Assembly (NCBI GenBank): GCA_903837355.1
Contig: CAILUI010000342.1
Coordinates: forward strand, 1 to 64,000
Source of the DNA: an uncultured Victivallales bacterium
Lineage (GTDB): Bacteria; Verrucomicrobiota; Lentisphaeria; Oligosphaerales; JAFGRS01
Reading direction: 5' to 3'
DNA: 64,000 nt
Both the position numbers and the translations under genes were made by a program. Within the stretch, counting starts at the first letter, position 1. Every line of letters starts with the position of its first letter. The notes under the pieces are model-generated. The model did not search any database and had not been told where the DNA came from. It saw only the letters and a list, made by a program, of their open reading frames with translations. This document shows positions 8,986 through 18,869 of the stretch, piece after piece.

Positions 8986-11900
8986 CTATGCGTCCTTGCG
9001 CTGGGGAGTCTGTGCAGCGGTCGCGACGTCACCCTGACCGAGCGCCGTCAGGGTGCGCTCGCGGTAGACCTCCATGGTCTCATGGGGGATGGAGCGCCAG
9101 ATCAGGAACTGCTGCCGCAGGTCATCAAGGAAGACCTTATTGAGGCGGCGCCAGTCCTTCGGTTGCCCCGAGAGCCGGTGGAGTACGACGCGCACCTCAT
9201 CGATGCCAGGGATCTCACTGGGGGAACTGCGCAGGGCGAAGGTCTGGCTGACGCCCAGGTCGAAGGGGGCCAGGGCGAGGGCGGCGTCCAGGCCCAAGAG
9301 GCCGCTGGACTCTTTGACCAGTTGCACGTTGCTGGTCATGAAACGGCCCAAACCTGTATCTGTGTGGTTACCGAAATGCTCGCGCAGGAAGCTGACCACG
9401 CCGGTGATGTCGTAGGCGGAGACAGTGAAGGGAAAGACGAGGTCGAGGATGTCGCCCTGCGGCGCCGGCGGGCGCCACATACGCATGAGCCCGGGGTTGG
9501 CGCTCCGCGAAGCCTTGACTGCGGGGTAGATGGCCGAGACCAGCACGGTAGCCATGACCAGGAGGATGGTCACGATGGTGTTCGTCGAGCTCATGTTCAT
9601 CTCCGGCACGCGGACGATACCGTACTCACTCAGCACGCTGAGGATCTTCAGGGTGCCCTGCGCCAGAAGATAGCCCCCGAGGCCGCCGATCAGGGAGTAG
9701 ACCATGGACTCGGCGAAGAAGAGGGTCGCGACGTGGCGCGGTGCCAGGCCCAAGGCGCTGAAGGTGTAGATCTCCTTCTGGCGGTCGGCGACAGAGCCGA
9801 GCATGGTGCCGAAGATCACCAGGCCGCCCAGCACGATCGGGAAGAACAGATCCTTGGCGCCGCTGGCCTGGAGGACGGTGCCGAGCAGGTGCCGGTAGAC
9901 GCCGTTGTCGCGCGTCGCCGGGATGGGGAAGGGCAGCATGCGAGCGAGGTCTTCGGCGATCTCGACGGCCTCGGTGGTATCGCGGGTGTAGACCATCAGG
10001 CCGTAGAGACTGGCGCCCAGGGACTTTGCCGTCGTGGCCGAGACCACGACCACCTGGTCGACGGGGAGGCTGGCCCAGTTGCGCTGGGTCATCATCTCGA
10101 CCTCTTCGTTGTTCTGCGTGGTCTGCTGGGTACTGCTGGCCTCGGTAAAGTCGGCCGGCAGGATGCTGCTGGTGTCCATATCCTTGGCTGCCGAGATGCG
10201 TACCGCGTCCAGGAGCTGGCCGACCGTCAAGCGCCGCCCCTTCATCAGCACCTCATCCCCGGGCTTGACACCGAGGGTACTGGCCACGGCACTGGTGATG
10301 AGGACGGTCTGGTCATCGATGGCACCGAAGAACTGCTTCATATCGGGGCGCTGCGCGACCTCGCTCGGGTCGATGCCGAGGACGCCCTTGATAGTGACCG
10401 GCTGGCTGGCGTCGGTGCAACTGACCAGCTGCCCCGGGTCGTTCTGGGTTCGCGGCGAGATCCACAGCCGGCGACAGACCACCAGACGATCCCCCCAGCG
10501 GCCCTTGATGATGTCGCGGAGGTCTTCGCTCAAGGGCTGCCAGTTGACATTGTGGACGAAGATCCCCGAGTACGAGGGGTTGGGAGCACTGAAGAGGGTG
10601 ACGATGCCGGACTGAGTGCCAAAGGAGGCGAAGCAGAGGATGGTGAAGGTCAGGAGCACGATGGTGATGGCGGTCAGGGCGGTCCGTAGAGGGCGGCGGC
10701 GCATGGTGGAGATGCCCATCTGCATGGCGGCGAGGAAGGTGCTGACGCTCGAGACATCGGCGGCGTGGACGGTGGCGGTCATCCCCTGCAGGGCCTTGAG
10801 CTCATACTCGAACTTGCGCATGATGATGAAGATGACCATGGCGCTCATGACCAGGATGGCGAAGCCCAGGAAGATGATGATGGGCGTGTTGGCGATGGCG
10901 AAGGCGGGATGACTGAGGTAGAGAATCGTGAAGGTGAGGGCGAAGAAGACGCCGAACCAGGAGATTTGGCGGTACACCGTCGTGGCGCCGACCACAACGC
11001 GCTCGAGGGCGAAGGCGAAGGGCACCGACAGACCGAGCAGAATGAGCACGGCAAAGACGAGGTCGTCGAGCATGCTGCGGACCTTGCGATACACCGGTTG
11101 CGAGGCCCAGAACGCACTGGTGACGAGGGACTCCCGGCGCATCGGAGAGGCCTCCGTGCGAGACTCGATGAGGATGTCCTCCGAGCGCCCATGCAACTCC
11201 GCCAGGCTGCTGTCCTGGATGCCCTTGCTGCGCAGGATGGCGAGACGGGACTCGTTGAGGCGCCAGAGGTCAGCCGACGAGCGCGCTGGCACATCGATGG
11301 TCGGCGGCAGGCCGGTCATGGCGAAGCCTTCCCCAATGGGGTCCCTGACCTCCTCCTTGTCATCGAGGACCTCGGCGCCGCTGTTGAGACCCACCAACTG
11401 CCGCAGGCTGAAGAGCTTGACGCCGCGTTCACGGTCTTCGCTGTACCACGCCACCATGCCGTCGGCGGTTTGCGTGTACGACTTCTTGCGGTCCAGGTCG
11501 GCGTTGGCGCGGGCGCCGAGGACCTTGACCTCTTCGCCGGGCAGCTTTTCAGTGCGCAACTGCGGGGGCAGCGCGGCCTTGCCCTCTTTGCAGCGGAAGA
11601 CGTTCAGGCGCCAGCGTACGGTCTGGAACGAGTCGATATCCGAGACTTGGGTTACCTGCCCCTGCGGGTTAAAGATGGCGGCAAAGCCGCCGGCGACGGC
11701 CCACATGCCCCAGCCGCCCTTGACCGGCCCCAGGCCATAGACGCCACTGCGGCTGGTGCGCAGGATCTGGAAGTCGTCGTATCCGGCCGGCTTGGACGGC
11801 GCGTAGGCCAGAGAGTAGTTGGGGCGCAGGCGGAGCTGCACGGGAGCACTGGGCATGGGCGTATTGGGAATGGAGCTGCCGGGGAGGAGGCCCATCACCA

Positions 11901-14366
11901 TCGGTCCGCGCACGGTTCCATCCTTGAAGGATGGGGTGATGTACTCCTTGGCGGCGACGATATTCCGACGCAGCGAGAGACCGGGCTGATTGGCCACGGC
12001 GGCTTCCTCGTGGGCCCCGGCGCCACAGAGCAGATGGGCAATGTCGGCGGCCTGTTCGGCGATGACGTCGGCCTTGAGGTTCGCCAGGGTGTCGTCCGGG
12101 GTGCCCTCGCGCGCCAGGCTCTCCTGGGCCGTGCCGAGGGCAAGGTTGTAGATGCCGGACAGTCCGGCGATCTCACCACTGTGAATGAGGAAGGGGGGGC
12201 CCCAGAGGACACGGGTCTGCGGCAGGTTCTGGTTCGCTGAGGCCGCCAGGAAGTGCGTGCCCGTACCATCGGCTCCGGCATAGGCCTCATGCGCTTTGAG
12301 GAAGGTCGACTGGATTTTGCCGTACAGGCCCCAGTGGTCTTCATTGGAGCGCAGCGAGGACTCGCCACCGATGACCAGGCCCCAGGTTGAGGTGGTGTCG
12401 CCGAGCATCAGGGAGGCGTGCAGGCCGATCCAGGCATTGCCGATCAGAAGCAGCATGTCCTCGTCAGCCTTCAGGGTGGCGAGTTCCGCGGTCATCTCCT
12501 GCTGGCGGAGGCGGATGTCCTCGCGGAAGGACTCCAGCACGATGGCCAGCTTGCTGCTGATCAGGGGACTGAGGACAGGCTTCTCCTTGCCGCCGAACTG
12601 GCGCTTGAGGCGGCCCAGAATGCGCTGCAGGTCGTTCCAGGCATCCTTCTCGGGTTCGATCTCCGTATCGACGCTCTTGCGTATCGCGTCGAGGCGGGCC
12701 TGCACCTCCGCCGGCGGTGTCTCACCGCGCTCGCGGTACTGCTTGCGCAGGAGGTTGGCCTCGTCGCGTAGCTTGTAGGAACTGTCTTTGAGCAGATAAG
12801 CATGCCCCTTGGACTTGTCGCTCAAGCGGTCGAGGAGTTCCCGGCGGACCTTGCCAATGTCCTCGAGTTCGGTTGTGTAGTCCGCTTCAAGGGCCTCGCG
12901 GACAGTACGGAATGCGTCCTTCTGGGCGCGACTCAGGCGGGCCGCGGCAGTCTGTCCGGCGACCACGGGCTGGATCACCTCAGCCCCCTGGTCGAAGGTT
13001 GCCTTGACCTGGAGGCAGCGCTCGGCAAGTTCGAGGCGGAACGCGGCCAGTTCGGCGGTGTTCGGGCTGCGGGCCTCGAGGTCGGCCTGCTGCTTGAGGT
13101 CGGCGGCCAGTTGCTGCAGAGCGGCGCTGCTGTCGGTGGCTTTGGTGGCCAGGGCCTGCGTCACCGTTTCCCGCACCTTGGGCAAGTTCTCGACGGTGCC
13201 CTTCCTGGCGAGCGACGTGAAGGGGCCCCCGGCGAAGAACGCCTCCTCGCCGCGGCGCTTGTCGATGAACGTGATGACGCTAAGCCGGGAGCGGACGTCC
13301 GCCTCGGCGGCGAGTGGCTCGGGGCTGTTGGCGAGGGTCATCAGCTTGCCGAGGAAGATGTTTTCGTCCTCCCATGACTGGCGGCGGGTCTTGACCGTGT
13401 GCTCGGTCTTCTCGGCTTCCAGGGCCCGGTAGAAGGCGCTGACGCCGGCGTGACCGCGGGCCTGGTTGTCGAAGAAGGCGAGGAGGATGTGCCGCCGCGG
13501 CCGCTGCTGTTTGATGACTTCGGCGATCTGCAGCAGGGCGGCGCAGTTGGCGGCCCCGCGGGCGCCGGGCGCGAGATTGGGCACCTCGCCAAAGCTGTCG
13601 AGGTTGGCCGCCAGGATGATCAACTCCTCCTTCTCCTGATCGAAAATCGGGTCTGTGCCACGGAAGTAGGCAAAGAGGTTGCGGCCAGTAGCGCCCTGCC
13701 AGACGACTTCGCTGTGGATCACCGCGTCCTTGCCATCGGGGATGTCCGTGGCGGGGCCGTCGTAGTAGAAACGGGGTAGGTTGGTGCTGCATTCGACGTA
13801 GTGTGCGTGCTGGCTTTCGGCCGGGCCGCCCTGCGCGAAGATGACGGCCTGGGCACCAAGGCGGAAGGCCCGGAGCCAGGTGTCGCCCGTGTTGTAGTCC
13901 ATGACCACGATCGCGCCACGCACCGACGTGCGGTCGAACTCATCGGCCGTGGCTTTGCCGACGTGCACGACGCGACCGTTGACGCCGCCGGTCGGAGTCA
14001 CGGGGGGGATAATGCCATTTGGGCGCATGGGCTGCAAGGGCAGCGGCGTCGTGCTGCCCGCGATCAGGACATCGCAGCGTTTCACGAGCGTCTGGGTGAC
14101 CGGGAAAGGCTGTTCGATGACCTGGTCCGGCCCGATCTCCCGCAGGCGCCCGACCACATAGTCGGCGGCGCGGGCCGCCTCCGGCGTGCCGCTGAGGCGG
14201 TGTGGCGTCGCGGTCAGTGCCTCGCAATCGGGACCGAAGGCGGCGGTAGCGGGGCGCAGGCCGAGAGTGACGGCCAGGATCCACCCGCCCAGCACGATCA
14301 GCCAGCGGACAGGGCGTCTCAGGCTCATGAGCGATGGCGCTTTCCGGTTGTCGGTCCAGTCTCTCA

Positions 14367-14370
<4 letters not shown>
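8986..14370 (-). CDS. Giant FtsX/MacB-type permease with N-terminal degenerate M28-peptidase-like domain
   Basis: This is a 1,794-residue protein. A membrane anchor or signal segment lies at about 22-44. An M28/PA-like periplasmic domain follows at about 45-330, then an alpha-helical coiled region (about 330-640) and a beta-rich region to about 1080. Several TM helices occur around 1100-1185, followed by RRRPLRTALTAITIVLLTF near 1230, a MacB-type periplasmic domain, and the FtsX C-terminal TM set (about 1500-1610). A C-terminal tail of about 180 residues ends the protein. In the M28-like part the metal-site motifs are altered: the HxD position reads NLDS, the GAxDN position reads GARGAAN, and the EE position reads FFDNQARG. 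Peptidase activity is therefore unlikely. Its ATG overlaps the stop of the upstream ATPase gene as ATGA, indicating coupled translation. It probably forms an envelope machine with that ATPase; the role is unknown. Confidence 0.75.
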
Positions 14371-15179
<809 letters not shown>

Positions 15180-15209
15180 GGTCGTTCTGCTCGTCCGTCC
15201 CAGACCGAA

Positions 15210-16685
15210 TCACTCGATACGCATGGCTTCCATCGGCGCCAGCCGGGCCGCCTGGTAGGAGGGCAGTACCGCGGCCACCGCCGCGAGCCCCATTCCCATG
15301 ATAATGCTGGCGGCCATACCGGCGAGGAGTTCCCCGGCCGGCATCGCGCCGACGAAGTTGATGCCGAAGGCGGCCAGCATGCGCCCGACGGCGATGAGGG
15401 TTCCGAGAATGGCGCCGACGCAACCGCCGACAATGCCCAGGAAGGAGCTCTCCATCACGAACATCAGCATGATGAAGCCGTCCAGCGCGCCGAGGCACTT
15501 GAGGGTGGCAATCTCCGTGAACCGCTCGGTGACCGTCATGAGCATGGCGTTGCAGATGCCGATGCCGCAGACAAGCATGGAGACGAAGAGGAGCCAGGCC
15601 AGGCGTTCGCCGAGGCCCATGAAGCCGCGTCCGGCGTCCATCGTCAGCCGCTCGGCCTGGAGCAGGTCGGCGTTCTCTTTGCGCGCTTCGGCGAGGCTCA
15701 CCAGGCGATCGGCGGTGAGTCCGGCGGTCTCCACGCCGCTCTCGGTCATACGGGTCAGATAGCGGGCTGAAAAACGGGCACTGTCGAGGTATTTCCACAG
15801 CATCAGGACGTTCACGTCGGCCGGCATGACATTGCCCTGCTGCGCCAGGAGTTGCCGGCACTTCTCACTGTCCATGGTCTTCTCGAGGCGAATGACGTCA
15901 AGCAGTCGTTTGGCCTGTTCGGCGACGACCGGGGCCACGGCTTGGGCGTCGAAGATGAAGCCGGCGGCGCGGACGGTGTTGCCGAAGTCACCCTCGCCGA
16001 CGGCGAGCGCCTCCAGGACGGATTTCTGGCCGAGGCTGCCGGTGATCTGCGCGATGGCCCGACGACGACCGTCGAGGATGGCCTGAGCGTCGACCAGGAG
16101 CTGCGGAGTACGCATCAGGAACTGCTCCAGGTCCTCGTACGAGGTGACGAAGCGCACCGACTTGATGTGCGACAGCGCCGTACGGAAGTCCTGCATCCCT
16201 TTCTCCGTGCTCAGGCGCTCGAAGATCTCGATCCCGCGGGCGGTGTGGATCGCGGACCGACGCTTGGCATAGTCGAGGTCGGCAAAGAAGGTCATATAGG
16301 CGATGGCCAGGACCGCATCGCGGTGGAAGGCGGCCATGCGTTCGACGGGGAGAGCGCCGAGGCCCTGCATCTCGCGAAAACGGTCATCGCCGGGTTGCAG
16401 CGCGGCCAGGTCGGTGAGCACCGATTCGAGGGACCCGGGGTTGGTCAGTCGGGCGCTCCAACTGTAGACCAGACGCATCTGGGCAATGCGCTCACGGGTA
16501 TTGCTGGCCACGGCGCGCTTGATGAGGCTCTCGCCCAGGATGTTCATCAGGAAGGCCACCGCCACGGCGATGACGGCCACGGTCACCGAGGCGCGAAAGA
16601 GGCGGTAGCGGATGCCGTCCACCGTGATCTTCACGGTGCGCGCCAGGCCCAACCAAGGCTGATCCGCGATCTGGATTTGTTTCAT
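15210..16685 (-). CDS. FtsX/MacB-type ABC permease
   Basis: The 491-residue protein has the four-TM MacB layout: one N-terminal helix (about 32-51, ASVTVAVIAVAVAFLMNILG), a long periplasmic region (about 52-357) rich in helices, and three C-terminal TM helices (about 358-480). The C-terminal part has the FtsX family pattern TERFTEIATLKCLGALDGFI, LGIVGGCVGAILG and a closing ARLAPMEAMRIE. The periplasmic region is all-helical rather than the usual MacB Porter/Sabre fold, so the ligand is likely to differ. Its ATG overlaps the stop of the PqqD-like gene by four bases, and an ATPase gene follows 30 bases downstream. Confidence 0.82.
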   Translation of the reverse strand: MKQIQIADQPWLGLARTVKITVDGIRYRLFRASVTVAVIAVAVAFLMNILGESLIKRAVASNTRERIAQMRLVYSWSARLTNPGSLESVLTDLAALQPGDDRFREMQGLGALPVERMAAFHRDAVLAIAYMTFFADLDYAKRRSAIHTARGIEIFERLSTEKGMQDFRTALSHIKSVRFVTSYEDLEQFLMRTPQLLVDAQAILDGRRRAIAQITGSLGQKSVLEALAVGEGDFGNTVRAAGFIFDAQAVAPVVAEQAKRLLDVIRLEKTMDSEKCRQLLAQQGNVMPADVNVLMLWKYLDSARFSARYLTRMTESGVETAGLTADRLVSLAEARKENADLLQAERLTMDAGRGFMGLGERLAWLLFVSMLVCGIGICNAMLMTVTERFTEIATLKCLGALDGFIMLMFVMESSFLGIVGGCVGAILGTLIAVGRMLAAFGINFVGAMPAGELLAGMAASIIMGMGLAAVAAVLPSYQAARLAPMEAMRIE

Positions 16686-17065
16686 GAGCGGTCCCGTATC
16701 ACGATCGCCAACACGCCGCGTTGGATGAGTTTCTGCAGGTACCCCGTGACCGCGGCCCGTGCTTCATGGAAGGTCAGCCGGTGCTCATCCTTGAAACGGT
16801 CCACGATCTCCTCCACCGTCAGCTTGCCGTCGCACCACTGCCAGACCTGGCGCCCCAGCGCATCCAGTCCGATCTCTCGTTCCGCCGAGTAGGGCACAGC
16901 CCACGAGATGGGGGGCACCAACCAAGGCGGTCGCCGACGCTTGACGTATAAAGTGACGCCAGTCGAGCCATTTTCCACCGCCCTGGCGGCGGTATTTCGG
17001 GTGGGCTGGGCACGGAGCATGCCCCCCCAATCCGCTTCGCGGCCCAGGTCGACGGCGTCGCTCAT
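16682..17065 (-). CDS. PqqD-like (RiPP recognition element fold) small protein
   Basis: The 127-residue product has an unstructured N-terminal half and a C-terminal PqqD-type winged-helix domain (about 65-122). The domain shows IGLDALGRQVWQWCDG, LTVEEIVDRFKDEH and a final ALTVTG-like helix with LQKLIQRGVL. PqqD domains usually hold the leader of a peptide substrate for a radical SAM enzyme. None is present in this operon, so another binding role is possible. The start at 17065 overlaps the stop of the preceding gene (ATGA), and the stop overlaps the permease start in the same way. This tight coupling implies it works with the ABC components. The domain call is firm; the function is not. Confidence 0.75.
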   Translation of the reverse strand: MSDAVDLGREADWGGMLRAQPTRNTAARAVENGSTGVTLYVKRRRPPWLVPPISWAVPYSAEREIGLDALGRQVWQWCDGKLTVEEIVDRFKDEHRLTFHEARAAVTGYLQKLIQRGVLAIVIRDRS

Positions 17066-17940
17066 AGCGTCACCTCCAGGTCGGGGCAACAGCTCAGCAC
17101 GCCCGGTGGTTTCCCGTTCCGGCCACGATCCCTGCTGCGATAGGCTTCACGGTAGATCTGGTAAAGCCGTCCATCGCGTGGGCAGATCCAGGCGCTGGAG
17201 GCGACTTCACGGCGCCCCAGCAGCAGGTCGGGAAGGCGCGGAATCTTGCGCTCGGCACGGATCGTTGCCACGCTATGGCCATGACTGTCCTGCTCGCGCT
17301 CGAAGGTGGTGCGGAAGCCGCGTGGCGCGCTCCGCCGCAACCAGCTTGGCACAGGCTCGTGCAGCCACTGGGGCAGGAGCCCGCGCCGGGCGTAGCGCTC
17401 CCAGGTGCGGCGGCGCTCCGAGCTGAAGGTGAACTGGGCGAATGCCGGATCGGCGTTGCAGTGCTCGAGGAAACTGCCGGTGCGGGTCAACAGGTCCATC
17501 CCGAAGGCGCGCCAGCGGACCTGGCCCGCGGGCGTTGGCTCCTCCGCCCGTAGCGACCCCAAGACCTGCGCCTCGGTGGGTTCATGTCTGGCCTTTGGCC
17601 ACAGGAAGACGACTTCCACGAGGCAGCTCAGGGGAGCCAGGTAGCCGCCGTAGCGCGAGGTGGCGCGCCGGTCTGGCAGGACCCCATAGACCCCCGGCCA
17701 GCCGCCGCATTGCAGACGCCGCGTCTCCAGGATGCCATCCTCGTCCAGCCGCGAACGGTAGTCGGCCAACATGCGCTCGAAGTCGGGTGCGTTCGGGACC
17801 ACGCTCCAGTTGATTTCAAAGCGGAATTGGCTCCGGTCCGCGAAGGCGCAGCGCCCCAGCTTCGGGTTACGGGTGAACTGCAGCAACTCCCATTCCTCAG
17901 GGAGCTCCACTCGCAGTTGACGCCAGACCCAGCTCTGCAC
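17062..17940 (-). CDS. Unknown protein, first gene of the ABC/OPT operon
   Basis: I do not recognise the family. The 292-residue protein has no signal peptide or TM helix and is rich in Trp and Arg. It begins with WVWRQLRVELPEEWELLQF, then GRCAFADRSQFRFEINW, a pattern of a soluble beta-sheet domain. The C-terminal half has LPDLLLGRREVASSAWICP, with a few Cys that could bind a metal. The GTG start at 17940 is chosen because AAGGAGG lies six bases upstream and the frame beyond it is GC-biased without domain features. It overlaps the PqqD-like gene by four bases. It probably acts in the cytoplasm with that protein, but this is inference from coupling only. Confidence 0.7.
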   Translation of the reverse strand: MQSWVWRQLRVELPEEWELLQFTRNPKLGRCAFADRSQFRFEINWSVVPNAPDFERMLADYRSRLDEDGILETRRLQCGGWPGVYGVLPDRRATSRYGGYLAPLSCLVEVVFLWPKARHEPTEAQVLGSLRAEEPTPAGQVRWRAFGMDLLTRTGSFLEHCNADPAFAQFTFSSERRRTWERYARRGLLPQWLHEPVPSWLRRSAPRGFRTTFEREQDSHGHSVATIRAERKIPRLPDLLLGRREVASSAWICPRDGRLYQIYREAYRSRDRGRNGKPPGVLSCCPDLEVTL

Positions 17941-18118
17941 GGAACCTCCTTGCGTTGGGGCGGAACGCCAGCACTCCAGGCTGGTTAACCGGCGCGATGC
18001 TGGGCCACTGTAGCAAGCGCTGACGGTTTTGCAACCGCCGGGCAGCAGGCCGCTGTGGGTCGTCGCCCGCAGCGCACGAATCCCGCGACCCACTTTTGGC
18101 AAAGCGCTGCCAGTGGAT
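17941..18118. other. 5' spacer of the ABC/OPT operon
   Basis: A strong Shine-Dalgarno (AAGGAGG on the minus strand) sits at the right place for the GTG at 17940. Beyond it I see no clear promoter, operator or gene before the remnant at 18119. Confidence 0.4.
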
Positions 18119-18643
18119 ATGACAGCCATCCGGGTGTACGGGCAAGGCCCGCAGGAGTTGCCGCCTGCGCCCGACTCCCGGAGCCAGGGCCGTTGTCAGA
18201 GTCGCGCCGCCGGGCCTGGGTGTCGCGGTCTTTCTCGGGGCCGTCTTCGGTCTCGGTTCAGCCGTGATCCTGCTCTTCCTGCGCAAGCCATGCGTATCCG
18301 GAAGTATTCGTGCTGGCCAGTCTGCCCTCGCCCTGCTTGAGCCGCTCTACGGGCCCCCGTCGCCCCGCCCCGATGTTGTTGCGGCTCGCGAGGGCTATGC
18401 GGTGGGTGCCCTCAGGGTCGACGCCACGACGCTGGTCAGCGCGCCGTCCAGGTGGTAGTCATGAAGCGTCTTCCCGACGGTCGCCTGGCCCCCGGAGACT
18501 CCTGTACTTCCGACTGGATGGGTCAGTCCTCGGACCGTCCGCCGAAGGTCGTCGGCGGCGATGGCCAACCCGTGATCGGCGTCCATGGCCGTTGCGGCGC
18601 AGTCATCGACGCGATCGGCCTCATTCGCGCGCCCAATCCGTAG
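18119..18643 (+). pseudogene. Frameshifted remnant of a membrane-anchored protein with a jacalin-like domain
   Basis: Three frames must be joined to read this. A start-like frame (MTAIRVYGQGPQEL) opens at 18119. A second frame from about 18180 encodes a TM helix (LGVAVFLGAVFGLGSAVILLF) and then REGYAVGALRVDATTLVSA. After a two-base slip near 18445 a third frame continues with VQVVVMKRLPDGRL, GDSCTSDWMG and GGDGQPVIGVHGRCGAVIDA, ending at a TAG. The GYAVG...GDGxPVIGxHGR...IDAIGL pattern is a lectin-like (jacalin-type) extracellular domain that I associate with PVC bacteria. The shifts look like decay, although sequencing error cannot be excluded. Confidence 0.5.
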
Positions 18644-18869
18644 GTGCCGGTGCCCGTACAACCCGCTTGGGCCTGTACCCGTGGCTGTAGTAGCGACGGC
18701 CCGCTACGACACCGCTGTTTCCGGGCCTGGTCGAGGAACCTCACCGGTTCGCTGAAGTCAACGGCGGCATGGACCTTGGGGACGACGAACCCGGAGCCGC
18801 CCGGTTCGTAGTTCCGCCTTCACGCGGTCCTGCCCGCATGGGCTCGGCGCTGGGGCGGCGGGGACACCC
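18644..18869. other. Intergenic, no gene seen
   Basis: A short open stretch in one frame reads VEEPHRFAEVNGG and could be another decayed fragment, but I cannot assign it. No terminator with a T-run was seen. Confidence 0.3.

Noticed and set aside
8977-12240. Long plus-strand frames opposite the giant permease
   Set aside because: These are antisense frames with Asp/Gly/His-rich composition; the minus-strand frame has clear FtsX and M28-like motifs.
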